From assembly GCF_017573505.1 (NCBI RefSeq), contig NZ_JAGEOJ010000002.1:372001-436000 (forward strand): 64,000 nucleotides of DNA. Direction: 5' to 3'. The notes below the pieces were generated by a model that searched no databases, was not told the DNA's origin, and saw nothing but the letters and a program-made list of their open reading frames with translations. Of this stretch, positions 54,094 through 63,235 are shown one piece after another; the stretch's first letter is position 1; the number at the start of each line of letters is the position of its first letter. The stretch is from Actinomadura barringtoniae (GTDB lineage: Bacteria > Actinomycetota > Actinomycetes > Streptosporangiales > Streptosporangiaceae). A program made the translations under genes and the position numbers.

Positions 54094-54128
54094 CCAGACC
54101 GCCCCGCCCTCCGCGCGGGGCGGTCTGG
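54094..54128 (+). terminator. Terminator-like hairpin downstream of tetR
   Basis: A 14-bp perfect stem (54094-54107 with 54115-54128) closes a seven-base loop, 150 bases after tetR. The rest of the 524-bp gap to the kinase gene (to 54464) shows no gene; its AT-richer last 60 bases probably hold the kinase promoter. Confidence 0.75.
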
Positions 54129-54464
54129 CATCTCTCCGCAGGCCGGCGTGGTGAACGGGCCTGACGGGCAGCACGAGGCGTGCGTACGCGGACGCGCGGA
54201 GCAACGGATCTCACCGTGCCGCTACCGGGGATTCGGACGTTCAACGCCGCGGCGGGACGCCGAGTCTGCCCCGCACACGGCCCACCGCCGCCACAACGGC
54301 TCCATAACGACCCGTTTCGACGCGTTCGGGCACTTGCACGGGACGTAAGACAGGGCAACTCTCGGCAGAATGAAGTCCCACTGTCCTGAGGCGGTCGCCC
54401 CTGCGTCATCAGGACATGACCACAACGCTTTACCATTCCATTACTTTTGACTCGGGGAGCGCGC

Positions 54465-56420
54465 ATGGTCACCGTCAGGCACGACCGAAGGACCGCGGCC
54501 CGGGGAGCGATAGCGCTCGCCGTGGCGGCGGTCCTGGTCGTGTCCGCGTCCCTCGTGCTGGGGCTGTGGGTCCCGGCGAGCGAACGGATGGTCTGGTGGC
54601 ACCCGGAGATAGTCATCGCCCTGTTCTGGACACCCGTGGCCGCGTTCCTGCTCCGTCATCGCCCCGGCCTGCGGGTCGGCTGGCTGATGCTGGTGGCGGG
54701 CTTCAGCGCGGCGATCTACACCCTCACCCTCAACCTCGGCCCGTGGCTCGAACACCACGACTGGACAGGGGCGGACCTGGTCACCTGGCTGAGCCACTGG
54801 CTCTGGGCGATCGACACGTTCGCCCTCACCCTGGTGCTGCCGCTGATCTTCCCGGACGGGAAGCTGGTCTCGCGCCGGTTCCGGCCGGTGCTGTGGCTGG
54901 CCTGCGCGGTGCCGCTGATCGTCGCGGTGCACCTGACGATCGACCCGGGCGCACGCCGCTTCCATAACGGCGTGTCGGTCTACCCGCTCCAGGACGTCCC
55001 GTGGCCGATCAGCGCGACGATCCTCGGCACGCTGGTGCTGAGCATGGTGTCGGTGATCGTGCGGTTCGTGCAGGCGCCGCCGGACGTCAAGCGGCAGATC
55101 GCGTGGGTGATCTACCCCGGGATCATCGCGCAGGCGATCATCTGGGTCGGTGAGGTCACCCCGATCGGCGACCCGCTGCGCAACATCACGATCGCCGCGA
55201 TCCCGATCTGCATCGCGATCGCGATCACCCGGTTCCGGCTGTACGACATCGACCTGGTGATCAACCGGACGCTGGTCTACGCCGGCGTCGGCGTCATCAT
55301 GACCGGCGTCTACTTCGCGCTCGTCGGCACCACGAGCCTGCTGGTCGCCGACCGCGGTCCGCTGGCCGGACTGGCGGGGGCGCTCGCCGCGGGCGCGGTC
55401 TTCGAGCCCGCGCGGCGGCGCCTGCAGCGCGGCGTGGACCACGTTCTGCACGGCGAGCGCGACCCGTACCGGATCGCCGACCGGCTCAGCCTGCGGCTGC
55501 AGGCCTCCCCGAACCCCGCCGCCGCGCTGTCGGTCGCCGCCGAGGCGGTACGGGAGGCGCTGCACGCCGAGGGCGTCGTGATCGAGGTGCTGGACCGCGA
55601 CGGCCGGGCGGCCAGCGCCGAGGACGGCGTCATGGGCGACGACCCGGAGATCATCGCGCTGACCTGGCACGGCGAGCCCGTCGGGCGGCTGCTGTTCTCG
55701 CAGCGGCGCGAGCCCGACCTGCGGCTCGCCACGATCCTGGCGCGCAACCTGGCCGAGCTCGCCAGCGCCGCCCGCCTCGCCGCCGACGTACAGCGGTCCC
55801 GGGAACGTATCCTGCGCACCCGTGAGGAGGAGCGGCGCCGCCTGCGCCGCGACCTGCACGACGGCCTCGGCCCGACGCTGGCCAGCTTCGCCCTCGCCCT
55901 GGACACCGCGCGCCTCACGCTGAAGCGCGATCCGGACGAGGTCGACAAGCTCCTGGAGGAGCTGCGCACCACGATGGGCCAGACGATGGGCGACGTCCGC
56001 GACCTGGTCTACGACCTGCGTCCGCCGGCGCTGGACGACCTGGGCCTCGCCGGGGCCATCCAGGCGCTCGGCCTGGTCGTGTCCACCGAGGACGGCCCGA
56101 ACGTGGCGGTCCAGGTCGAGGGCGACCTGTCGTGCCTGCCCGCCGCCGCCGAGGTCGCCGCGTACCGCATCGTCCAGGAGGCCCTCACCAACGTGCACAG
56201 GCACGCCAGGGCGCGCGAGGTGGAGGTCCGCCTCAACCTGAACGGCGACCTGCACGTCAGCGTGGGCGACGACGGCGTGGGGCTCTCCCCCGACGCCAGG
56301 TCCGGGATCGGCATGTCCTCGATGCGCGAACGAGCGGCCGAACTCGGCGGCTCCTGCTCGGTGGGCCCGGGCCCGGGCGGCGGAACGATGGTCCGCGCCC
56401 GCCTCCCCATCCCGCCGTGA
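54465..56420 (+). CDS. Orphan sensor histidine kinase (HisKA_3 type)
   Basis: This 651-residue sensor kinase has at least eight predicted membrane helices in its first 320 residues (ALAVAAVLVVSASLVLGLWV onward), a GAF-like region (about 340-440), the dimerisation/phosphoacceptor box RRRLRRDLHDGLGPTLAS with its His, and a HATPase_c domain with the N-box YRIVQEALTNVHRHA and G-boxes VGDDGVGL and GIGMSSMRERA. It would sense a membrane signal and phosphorylate a LuxR-type response regulator, but none is adjacent. ATG 54465 has GGGGAG upstream; 54447 is an alternative. Confidence 0.93.
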   Translation: MVTVRHDRRTAARGAIALAVAAVLVVSASLVLGLWVPASERMVWWHPEIVIALFWTPVAAFLLRHRPGLRVGWLMLVAGFSAAIYTLTLNLGPWLEHHDWTGADLVTWLSHWLWAIDTFALTLVLPLIFPDGKLVSRRFRPVLWLACAVPLIVAVHLTIDPGARRFHNGVSVYPLQDVPWPISATILGTLVLSMVSVIVRFVQAPPDVKRQIAWVIYPGIIAQAIIWVGEVTPIGDPLRNITIAAIPICIAIAITRFRLYDIDLVINRTLVYAGVGVIMTGVYFALVGTTSLLVADRGPLAGLAGALAAGAVFEPARRRLQRGVDHVLHGERDPYRIADRLSLRLQASPNPAAALSVAAEAVREALHAEGVVIEVLDRDGRAASAEDGVMGDDPEIIALTWHGEPVGRLLFSQRREPDLRLATILARNLAELASAARLAADVQRSRERILRTREEERRRLRRDLHDGLGPTLASFALALDTARLTLKRDPDEVDKLLEELRTTMGQTMGDVRDLVYDLRPPALDDLGLAGAIQALGLVVSTEDGPNVAVQVEGDLSCLPAAAEVAAYRIVQEALTNVHRHARAREVEVRLNLNGDLHVSVGDDGVGLSPDARSGIGMSSMRERAAELGGSCSVGPGPGGGTMVRARLPIPP

Positions 56421-56459
56421 TCCCGCAAGGGGTGTTACAGCGGACGCGGGATCACGGCG
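56411..56459 (+). terminator. Hairpin overlapping the kinase stop codon
   Basis: 56411-56425 pairs perfectly with 56445-56459 (15 bp, 19-base loop). The stem contains the kinase TGA (56418-56420), so translation and termination may interact. Confidence 0.7.
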
Positions 56460-56487
56460 GAGAGGTACGCACCTCCTGGGAAGGCCA

Positions 56488-56533
56488 GGCCCTCATCCAT
56501 GTGGTCGGCATTGCCACCACATGGTTGAGGGCC
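56488..56533. terminator. Strong 18-bp hairpin in the kinase-dapF spacer
   Basis: 56488-56505 pairs with 56516-56533 with one mismatch and a 10-base loop. It lies between the convergent kinase and dapF genes. No U-tract follows on either strand. It may be a bidirectional terminator or part of a small structured RNA. The rest of this 369-bp gap (56421-56789) shows no gene. Confidence 0.6.
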
Positions 56534-56789
56534 GGTGACCGCCCCCCGCCAAGAAGGTCGCCACCGGCCCTCGGGCTCCGCCTCGGCTCCGGGGCTCCCA
56601 TCCCGGACCGCGCGGGCCTTTCCACCAGGAGGTGTGCAAGTTCGAAGTTATGCCGTTCGGGGTCCCGGCGATGAGGGACAAACGTCCCGAACCTTCCGGG
56701 ACGATCGGACCAAATCCCGCCAGCGCCCCCTGTCCTGCGAGAACGCCACCAAACGATCATAACCTCCGACAGAAAGGGCGTCACGGGTC

Positions 56790-57665
56790 CTAGCGGGTGG
56801 TGGGGGCGGCCAGCCAGTCGGCGCGGAGCTCGCCTTCGGCGACGATGACGGCGGGGCCCTTCAGGTGGCTGGTCCGGCCGTCGAGGGTGACGGTCACGCG
56901 GCCGCCGGGGATGTCCACGGACCACTCGCCCCGCGGCAGCTTCCCCCCGGCCATGGCGTACGCGTCGTACGGCTCGGCCGACCCCACGGCCGCGGCCACC
57001 GCGACGGCCACGGTTCCGGTGCCGCATGAACGGGTCTCTCCCGAGCCCCTCTCGTACACGCGCATCTCCACGTGGTGGTCGCCCACGGGCCGGTAGAACT
57101 CGACGTTCACGCCCTCAGGGAACGCGGCGGGGTCGAAGGACGGCGCGCGGCACAGGTCCAGGACGGCGACGGGTTCGTCGATGCGGCAAGCCAGATGCGG
57201 GTTGCCCATGGAGACGTGCCTGCCCTGATAGGCCTGCCCTGCCACGGAGGCCTCTCCGGCCCCCAGCAGGCGCGGCGGGCCCATGTCCACGCTCACGTCG
57301 CCCGTGGCGCCGAGTGAGATGCCGCGTACCCCGGCACGCGTGGCCAGGCCCCATTCCCCCGGCGAGGCCAGACCGGCCTCGACCAGGTAGCGCGCGAAGA
57401 CCCGGGTGCCGTTGCCGCACATCTCGGCGATCGACCCGTCGGCGTTGCGGTAGTCCATGAACCACTCGGCCTCGCCCGCGAGGGCCTCCACGGCCGGTTC
57501 CCCGGCCGCCTTGGTCCGTACGACCCGCAGGACGCCGTCCGCGCCGATCCCCGCCCGCCGGTCGCAGATCCGCGCGACCGTCTCCGCCGTGAGGTCCAGC
57601 GCCCCGTCCGGATCGGGCAAGATCACAAAGTCGTTCTCGGTCCCGTGACCCTTGAGAAACCGCAT
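56790..57665 (-). CDS. dapF: Diaminopimelate epimerase
   Basis: This 291-residue enzyme converts LL- to meso-diaminopimelate for lysine and peptidoglycan. The two catalytic cysteines are visible: C83 in EMCGNGTRVF and C214 in RSCGTGTVAV. It begins MRFLKGHGTENDFVILPDPD and has the two-fold repeated fold. It lies 18 bp downstream of miaA and belongs to the miaB-miaA-dapF(-hflX) cluster. The adjacent 12 kb of accessory genes separate it from hflX. Confidence 0.97.
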   Translation of the reverse strand: MRFLKGHGTENDFVILPDPDGALDLTAETVARICDRRAGIGADGVLRVVRTKAAGEPAVEALAGEAEWFMDYRNADGSIAEMCGNGTRVFARYLVEAGLASPGEWGLATRAGVRGISLGATGDVSVDMGPPRLLGAGEASVAGQAYQGRHVSMGNPHLACRIDEPVAVLDLCRAPSFDPAAFPEGVNVEFYRPVGDHHVEMRVYERGSGETRSCGTGTVAVAVAAAVGSAEPYDAYAMAGGKLPRGEWSVDIPGGRVTVTLDGRTSHLKGPAVIVAEGELRADWLAAPTTR

Positions 57666-57683
57666 GCCAACGATCGTATGGCC

Positions 57684-58616
57684 TCAGCGGCCAGACCGTT
57701 CGACGGCCTCCAGCGCGCGGTCCGCCAGGTCGGGCGCGTCGTACGGCAGCCAGTGCACGCGCGGATCGCGCCGGAACCACGACTCCTGCCGCCGCGCGAA
57801 CCGCCGGGTGGCCCGTACGGTCTCCTCCTTGGCCTGCTCCTCGGTCCACTCCCCCGCCAGGAACCGCAGCACCTGCGCGTAGCCGAGGGCGCGTCCGGCG
57901 GTCAGGCCGTCCCGCAGGCCCTCCCCCTCGAGTTTTCGGACCTCGTCCACGAGCCCGGCGTCCCACATCCGGTCGACCCGCAGGGTGATCCGCTCGTCCA
58001 GCTCGGGCCGCGGCACGGTCAGGCCGATCTGCGCGGCGTCGTAGCGGTAGCGGCGCTCGGGCATGGTCGCGGTGAACGGCCGCCCGGTGATCTCGATGAC
58101 CTCCAGCGCCCGCACGATCCGCCGCCCGTTGCTGGGCAGGATCGCGTCCGCCGCCTTGGGGTCCTGCCGCTTCAGGCGCTCGTACAGAACGCCGGTCCCC
58201 TCGGCCGCCAGCTCCTCTTCCAGCCGCGCCCGCACGGCCGGATCGGTCCCCGGGAACTCCAGATGGTCGAGCGCGGCCCGTACGTAGAGCCCGGAACCGC
58301 CCACCAGCACGGGGATCCGCCCGCGCCCATGGATCTCGTCGATCGCCCCGGCGCTCAGCCGCTGGAACTCCGCCACCGTCGCGGTGACCGTCACGTCCCA
58401 CATGTCCAAGAGATGGTGCGGAACGCCCCGCATCTCGGCCAAGGAGAGCTTGGCGGTGCCGATGTCCATGCCCCGGTAGAACTGCATGGAGTCGGCGTTG
58501 ACCGCCTCGCCGCCGAGCCGCAGGGCGAGCTCGACGGCCAGATCGGACTTGCCGGCGGCGGTCGGGCCGATCACCGCGAGCACGTTTGGTGAGGTCACAG
58601 GCTTAATTCTGGCCAC
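57684..58616 (-). CDS. miaA: tRNA dimethylallyltransferase
   Basis: This 310-residue enzyme transfers a dimethylallyl group to N6 of A37 in UNN-reading tRNAs, the step before MiaB. Motifs: GPTAAGKSDLAVELAL (P-loop), VNADSMQFYRGMDIGTAK, GVPHHLLD, VGGSGLYVRAAL, NGRRIVRALEV and RATRRFARRQESWFRRD. GTG 58616 is used; GTG 58598 (VTSPNVLAVIGPTAAGKS) is an equally plausible start. It is upstream of dapF. Confidence 0.97.
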   Translation of the reverse strand: MARIKPVTSPNVLAVIGPTAAGKSDLAVELALRLGGEAVNADSMQFYRGMDIGTAKLSLAEMRGVPHHLLDMWDVTVTATVAEFQRLSAGAIDEIHGRGRIPVLVGGSGLYVRAALDHLEFPGTDPAVRARLEEELAAEGTGVLYERLKRQDPKAADAILPSNGRRIVRALEVIEITGRPFTATMPERRYRYDAAQIGLTVPRPELDERITLRVDRMWDAGLVDEVRKLEGEGLRDGLTAGRALGYAQVLRFLAGEWTEEQAKEETVRATRRFARRQESWFRRDPRVHWLPYDAPDLADRALEAVERSGR

Positions 58617-58696
58617 AGTTTGGGTATAGATCCGAATGCAGGGGCGTCGGACGGGATCCGATCGGCGCCATTCGGACGAGGGATCGGGGGGTCCAT

Positions 58697-58897
58697 ATGT
58701 CCATCGTCGACAAGGTTAAGGAAATGTTCGGCGGCCACGCCGACAAGGCCAAGGACGCCGTCGACAAGGCCGGCGACATGGTCGACGACAAGACCGGTGG
58801 CAAGTACGCCGACAAGGTCGACATGGCGCAGGACAAGGCCAAGGATTTCATCGAGGGCGCCAAGCCGAAGAGCGACGGCGGACAGTCCGCCCAGTAA
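58697..58897 (+). CDS. MT0933-like antitoxin family protein, orphan
   Basis: This 66-residue acidic/lysine-rich helical protein, MSIVDKVKEMFGGHADKAKD with GDMVDDKTGGKYADKVD, matches the MT0933-like (Rv0909) antitoxin family, whose partner in mycobacteria is an adjacent SRPBCC-type toxin. Here neither neighbour is a toxin: a tail-to-tail gene ends at 58899, and miaA lies on the other side. RBS GGGGGG precedes ATG 58697. It may be a stand-alone stress protein of this fold; the family name does not prove a toxin-antitoxin role. Confidence 0.85.
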   Translation: MSIVDKVKEMFGGHADKAKDAVDKAGDMVDDKTGGKYADKVDMAQDKAKDFIEGAKPKSDGGQSAQ

Positions 58898-58898
58898 C

Positions 58899-59636
58899 TC
58901 ACCCGGATCGCCGCCAGCTCGCCGCGAGGTAGCCGACACCGTACGGAGCCTCGTCCGCCAGCAGGCGCGCACCGAAACGGTCCCCGCCCGCCGCGCCGGC
59001 GAGGACCTGCCACGCCGCCCGTCCGGCCACCACCAGATCCCGGCACAGCCCGGGGTCCAGTTCGGCCAGCGAGGCGGCGTCGGCATTCCCGAACGCCCGC
59101 GCGACGCCCGCGTCGAAGGGCTCGGCGCGCCCGTCCAGGTAGCCGGGCGCCTTCTCTGAACGGCACGCCGACGCGTCCCCCATGACCAGCAGGGCCACCC
59201 GTTCGGCCGAGCCCGCCAGCTCGTGCCCGAGCCGCAGGCACTCGCCGGGCTCCGCGTCCTCCGCCACCGCCTGGTACCGGACGTCCTGGGGAACGTCCTC
59301 CGGCGACCGCGTGAGCAGCCAGCACCCGATCGTCAGTGACAGCGGCAGCCGCTCCCGCCGCACCGTCCCCTTGGGGTGGGTGAAAGTGAGGTCCAGTCCG
59401 TACGGGCGCAGATCGCCGTACGCGTCCGGCCCGTACCGCCGCGTCTCCGGCCCGCCCCCCACCACGATCAACGTGTCCACGACAGTGTCGCCGGTGTCGG
59501 TGTCGGTGTCGGTGCTCAGTTCGCGTACGGCCTGATCACATGCGTCGCGCAGCCCGTCGAGCTCGGGCGCGGCCCCGCCCGACACCTCCGGAACCAGGAG
59601 AGGCGGATGCGGGCACACCGCCGCAGAGATCAGCAC
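58899..59636 (-). CDS. Class III extradiol dioxygenase-like protein
   Basis: This 245-residue protein has the class III extradiol (LigB-like) fold: MLISAAVCPHPPLLVPEVSG with paired His, VDTLIVVGGGPETRR, LALLVMGDAS-like ALLVMGDASACRSEKAPG, and DPGLCRDLVVAGRAAWQVLA. Such genes commonly lie between miaB and miaA in actinobacteria, although no tRNA role is established. It starts with GTG 59636 and ends one base from the antitoxin gene. Metal ligands other than H9/H11 are not certain. Confidence 0.85.
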   Translation of the reverse strand: MLISAAVCPHPPLLVPEVSGGAAPELDGLRDACDQAVRELSTDTDTDTGDTVVDTLIVVGGGPETRRYGPDAYGDLRPYGLDLTFTHPKGTVRRERLPLSLTIGCWLLTRSPEDVPQDVRYQAVAEDAEPGECLRLGHELAGSAERVALLVMGDASACRSEKAPGYLDGRAEPFDAGVARAFGNADAASLAELDPGLCRDLVVAGRAAWQVLAGAAGGDRFGARLLADEAPYGVGYLAASWRRSG

Positions 59637-59772
59637 GCAGCTCTCCTACCCCGTCGTGTCAGATAGCGCATCAGCGCTCACTTATTTAGCAGCGGGCTCA
59701 CTATGCCCTCCCGCCACCCCAACATACGATCTTCGCCCCATAGGCCGTTGCCGCCGCTCAAGGGACGCTCCC

Positions 59773-60606
59773 ATGCACCGATCCGCCCGCCTCGCCCTCG
59801 CAGCCGCGTCGGCGGCCCTCGTATCGACCGCCATCGGCACGAACGCCGCCCACGCACAGCAGGCCACGGCCATGGCGCTCCCGAGCGTGTCGTGGAAGCA
59901 GTCCTGGTCGTCGGAGTTCAACGGCAAGGGCGGCATCCCACCTGAGTGGCTTCCGCTCACCGGCAACGGGACCGACGGCTGGTCCCACCGCGCGTTGCAG
60001 TACTACCAGAAGGAGAACGTCTCCCAGGACGGCAAGGGAAACCTCGTCATCGCGGCGAAACAGACCTCCGCCTGGGACTGGTTCCAGCACACCGTCAACA
60101 ACACCGGGAATCGCTGCTGGAACGGCGCCTGCCAGTACACCTCGGGACGCGTGCAGACCTCTGGGAAGTTCTCGCAGGCGTACGGACGGTTCGCCGCCCG
60201 CATCAAGCTCCCCACGGGGAACGGCACGTGGCCCACGTTCTGGATGCAGCGCGACAAGCCGCCATACGCCGAGGTGGACGTCGTCGAGGCGGTCGGGCGC
60301 TTCCCCAACCTCGTCCAGGGCTACGCGCACACCGAAGGGCGCGACGGCGGCGGCCAGCACGACCTGGGCAAGCCGCTGTCGGCCGGCTATCACGTCTACG
60401 GCGTCGACTGGACCCCGGACAAGATCGTCTGGTGGGTGGACTACCAGCCGTACGCCGAGTTCAAGACCGCCGGCTCCGCGTTCAACGCGCCGTTCTACCT
60501 GATCCTCAGCCTCGGTATCGGCGGCGACTTCGCCGGCGACCCGTGGTTCACCGGCTTCCCGCAGTCGATGCAGGTCGACTGGATCCGCGCCTACAAGGCC
60601 GCCTGA
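59773..60606 (+). CDS. Secreted GH16 family glycoside hydrolase
   Basis: This 277-residue exported enzyme has an Ala-rich signal peptide ending near AAHAQQA, then the GH16 jelly roll: WKQSWSSEFNGKGGIPPEWL, YTSGRVQTSGKFSQAYGRFA, the catalytic motif YAEVDVVEAVGRF (E-x-D-x-x-E), GYHVYGVDWTPDKIVWWVDY and FYLILSLGIGGDFAGDPWF. It would cleave beta-1,3- or mixed-linkage glucans. The upstream 135 bp carry no obvious RBS apart from AGGGAC. It is convergent with miaB. The call is firm; the substrate is not. Confidence 0.93.
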   Translation: MHRSARLALAAASAALVSTAIGTNAAHAQQATAMALPSVSWKQSWSSEFNGKGGIPPEWLPLTGNGTDGWSHRALQYYQKENVSQDGKGNLVIAAKQTSAWDWFQHTVNNTGNRCWNGACQYTSGRVQTSGKFSQAYGRFAARIKLPTGNGTWPTFWMQRDKPPYAEVDVVEAVGRFPNLVQGYAHTEGRDGGGQHDLGKPLSAGYHVYGVDWTPDKIVWWVDYQPYAEFKTAGSAFNAPFYLILSLGIGGDFAGDPWFTGFPQSMQVDWIRAYKAA

Positions 60607-60612
60607 CCCTGG

Positions 60613-62190
60613 CTATGGGCAGGTGGAGCAGCCCTGGGAAGCGGGGGCGGCCTCCGGGCGGTCCGGGCGCCCGATGGACGGCATGCCCAGCGAGACGCCC
60701 TTGGGGTCCTCGTCCCGCGCCTGCCGCGCCTCCCAGGCGTCGCCCGCCCGCGTACGGCGGACCGCGACGGACGGCTTGTCGGCGACCAGGTGGTGCGGGG
60801 CCGCGTACGTCACCTCGACCGTGACCATGTCGCCGGGCCGTACGGGCTCGTCGGGCGCGCGGAAGTGCACGAGCCGGTTGTCGGCCGCGCGGCCCGACAG
60901 GCGCCGCGTCGCGCCGTCCTTGCGGCCCTCGCCCTCGGCGACCAGCACCTCCAGAGTGCGGCCGAGCTGCTTCTTGTTCTCCGCCCAGGAGATCTCCTCC
61001 TGGAGGGCGACCAGCCGCTCGTACCGCTCCTGCACGACCTCCTTGGGCACCTGGCCGTCCATGGTCGCGGCGGGCGTGCCGGGGCGCTTGGAGTACTGGA
61101 AGGTGAACGCCGAGGCGAACCGGGCCTCGCGGACCACGTGCAGCGTCTGCTCGAAGTCCTCCTCGGTCTCGCCCGGGAAGCCCACGATGATGTCGGTGGT
61201 GATCGCGGCGTCCGGCATCGCGGCCCGCACCCGGTCGATGATCCCCAGGTAGCGCTCCTGGCGGTAGGAGCGGCGCATCGCCTTCAGCACGGCGTCCGAA
61301 CCGGACTGCAGCGGCATGTGCAGGGAGTGCGTCACGTTCGGCGTCTCGGCCATCGCGGCGATCACGTCGTCGGTGAAGTCCTTCGGGTGGGGCGAGGTGA
61401 AGCGGACCCGCTCCAGGCCCTCGATGTCACCGCAGGCCCGCAGCAGCCCGGCGAACGCCGACTGCCCGCCCGCGGTCATCTCGCGCACCTCGTCCGGCGC
61501 CGTCGCGAGCGAGCCGAAGCCCGAGCCGTAGGCGTTCACGTTCTGCCCGAGCAGGGTGATCTCCAGGACGCCGTCGGCGACCAGCGCCTGCGCCTCGGCG
61601 AGGATCTCGCCCGGCCGGCGGTCCCTCTCCTTGCCGCGCAGCGCCGGGACGATGCAGAACGTGCAGGTGTTGTTGCAGCCCACCGAGATCGACACCCACG
61701 CGGCGTACGGCGACTCGCGGCGCGTCGGCAGCATCGAGGGGAAGGTCACCAGGGACTCTTCGATCTCGACCTGCGCCTCCTCCTGGACGCGGGCGCGCTC
61801 CAGCAGCACCGGCAGCGAGCCGATGTTGTGCGTGCCGAAGACCACGTCCACCCAGGGGGCGCGCTTGACGATGGTGTCCCGGTCCTTCTGCGCCAGGCAC
61901 CCGCCGACCGCGATCTGCATCCCGGGATGGCCGTCCTTGACGGGCCGCAGGTGGCCGAGGTTGCCGTAGAGGCGGTTGTCGGCGTTCTCCCGTACGGCAC
62001 AGGTGTTGAACACCACGACGTCGGGCTCGGCGTCGCCGGCGCGCACGTAGCCGGCCGATTCCAGCAGCCCGGACAGGCGCTCGGAGTCGTGGACGTTCAT
62101 CTGGCACCCGTAGGTACGGATCTCGTACGTGCGGGGGCTCTGCGTGGGCTTCTGAGTGAGCCTCTGGGCGGGCTGAGTGGGCACAGTCAT
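60613..62190 (-). CDS. miaB: tRNA-2-methylthio-N6-dimethylallyladenosine synthase MiaB
   Basis: This 525-residue radical SAM enzyme adds the 2-methylthio group to i6A37 of tRNA. Seen: the UPF0004 domain ([40 protein letters not shown]), the cluster motif [20 protein letters not shown], and a TRAM domain near the C-terminus. The C-terminal CSTCP is an additional Cys pair. ATG 62190 is chosen (the frame opens at 62250). It acts after MiaA, encoded two genes downstream. It is divergent from gluA. Confidence 0.97.
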   Translation of the reverse strand: MTVPTQPAQRLTQKPTQSPRTYEIRTYGCQMNVHDSERLSGLLESAGYVRAGDAEPDVVVFNTCAVRENADNRLYGNLGHLRPVKDGHPGMQIAVGGCLAQKDRDTIVKRAPWVDVVFGTHNIGSLPVLLERARVQEEAQVEIEESLVTFPSMLPTRRESPYAAWVSISVGCNNTCTFCIVPALRGKERDRRPGEILAEAQALVADGVLEITLLGQNVNAYGSGFGSLATAPDEVREMTAGGQSAFAGLLRACGDIEGLERVRFTSPHPKDFTDDVIAAMAETPNVTHSLHMPLQSGSDAVLKAMRRSYRQERYLGIIDRVRAAMPDAAITTDIIVGFPGETEEDFEQTLHVVREARFASAFTFQYSKRPGTPAATMDGQVPKEVVQERYERLVALQEEISWAENKKQLGRTLEVLVAEGEGRKDGATRRLSGRAADNRLVHFRAPDEPVRPGDMVTVEVTYAAPHHLVADKPSVAVRRTRAGDAWEARQARDEDPKGVSLGMPSIGRPDRPEAAPASQGCSTCP

Positions 62191-62376
62191 GACAGTCCCC
62201 AAGCGTAGGCGACCGGCGCGTCCGTTACGCGCACCCCTGATGATCACCAAGGGATAACAAGGCGGTCACCATCTGAGACGTGCGCGTCACCCGTTTCCGG
62301 AGCGTCACCATGAGAACAGAACGGAATCCCCTTGCCCACGTGGGGATTCGTGATCGGATCGGTACCCCGGGGAGGG

Positions 62377-62404
62377 TTGCTCATTGCTAATGATGACGTA
62401 AAGT
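62377..62404 (+). promoter_or_regulatory. Probable leaderless gluA promoter
   Basis: TTGCTC (62377-62382), 16 bases, TAAAGT (62399-62404), nine bases before the gluA ATG (62413). No Shine-Dalgarno is present, so the message would be leaderless. An 8-bp hairpin (62324-62349) lies further upstream. Confidence 0.55.
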
Positions 62405-62412
62405 CCGGGCCC

Positions 62413-63195
62413 ATGACGGACATCGACAAGGCGCCGGTCGACGAGGACACGCCCGGTGGTGGCCCCCTCGTGGTGCTTGAGAAAGTCAACAAGCACTTCG
62501 GCGAACTGCATGTTCTCAGGGACATCAACCTCACCATTCAGCGGGGTGAGGTCGTCGTCGTGATCGGGCCGTCCGGAGGCGGCAAGTCGACCCTGTGCCG
62601 GTCGATCAACCGGCTGGAGCCGATCGACGACGGCACCATTCTGGTGGACGGAAAGAAGCTCCCCGAGGAGGGGAAGGAACTGGCCCGGCTCCGTTCGGAC
62701 GTCGGCATGGTGTTCCAGTCCTTCAACCTGTTCGCCCACAAGACGATCCTGCAGAACGTCACCCTCGGGCCGATCAAGGTCCGCAAGGTCGGCAAGCAGG
62801 AGGCCGAGAAGCACGCCATGGAGCTGCTCGACCGCGTGGGCATCGCGAATCAGGCCGAGAAGTACCCCGCGCAGCTGTCCGGCGGACAGCAGCAGCGCGC
62901 CGCGATCGCCAGGGCGCTGGCGATGAAGCCGAAGGTGATGCTCTTCGACGAGCCCACCTCGGCGCTCGACCCGGAGATGGTCAAGGAAGTGCTCGACGTC
63001 ATGACGAGCCTGGCCCAGGAGGGGATGACCATGATCGTGGTCACCCACGAGATGGGCTTCGCACGCCGCGCCGCGCAGAAGGTCGTCTTCATGGCGGACG
63101 GCCAGATCGTCGAGGAGAGCACTCCCGACGAGTTCTTCACCAACGCGCGCACCGATCGCGCCAAGGACTTCCTCTCCAAGATCCTCACGCACTGA
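62413..63195 (+). CDS. gluA: Glutamate/polar amino acid ABC transporter ATP-binding protein
   Basis: This 260-residue ATPase has Walker [10 protein letters not shown] (residues 52-60; the usual third-position Ser is Gly), the Q-loop [17 protein letters not shown], the signature [17 protein letters not shown], Walker [15 protein letters not shown], and the H-loop [12 protein letters not shown]. It is the polar-amino-acid import class. The gluABCD cluster commonly lies upstream of miaB in actinobacteria, divergent from it. ATG 62413 is used; an upstream ATG at 62332 would add 27 atypical residues. Confidence 0.95.
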   Translation: MTDIDKAPVDEDTPGGGPLVVLEKVNKHFGELHVLRDINLTIQRGEVVVVIGPSGGGKSTLCRSINRLEPIDDGTILVDGKKLPEEGKELARLRSDVGMVFQSFNLFAHKTILQNVTLGPIKVRKVGKQEAEKHAMELLDRVGIANQAEKYPAQLSGGQQQRAAIARALAMKPKVMLFDEPTSALDPEMVKEVLDVMTSLAQEGMTMIVVTHEMGFARRAAQKVVFMADGQIVEESTPDEFFTNARTDRAKDFLSKILTH

Positions 63196-63235
63196 GCCGT
63201 CGGGGCTCCGGCAGAAAAGCAAAGGTAGGACGACA

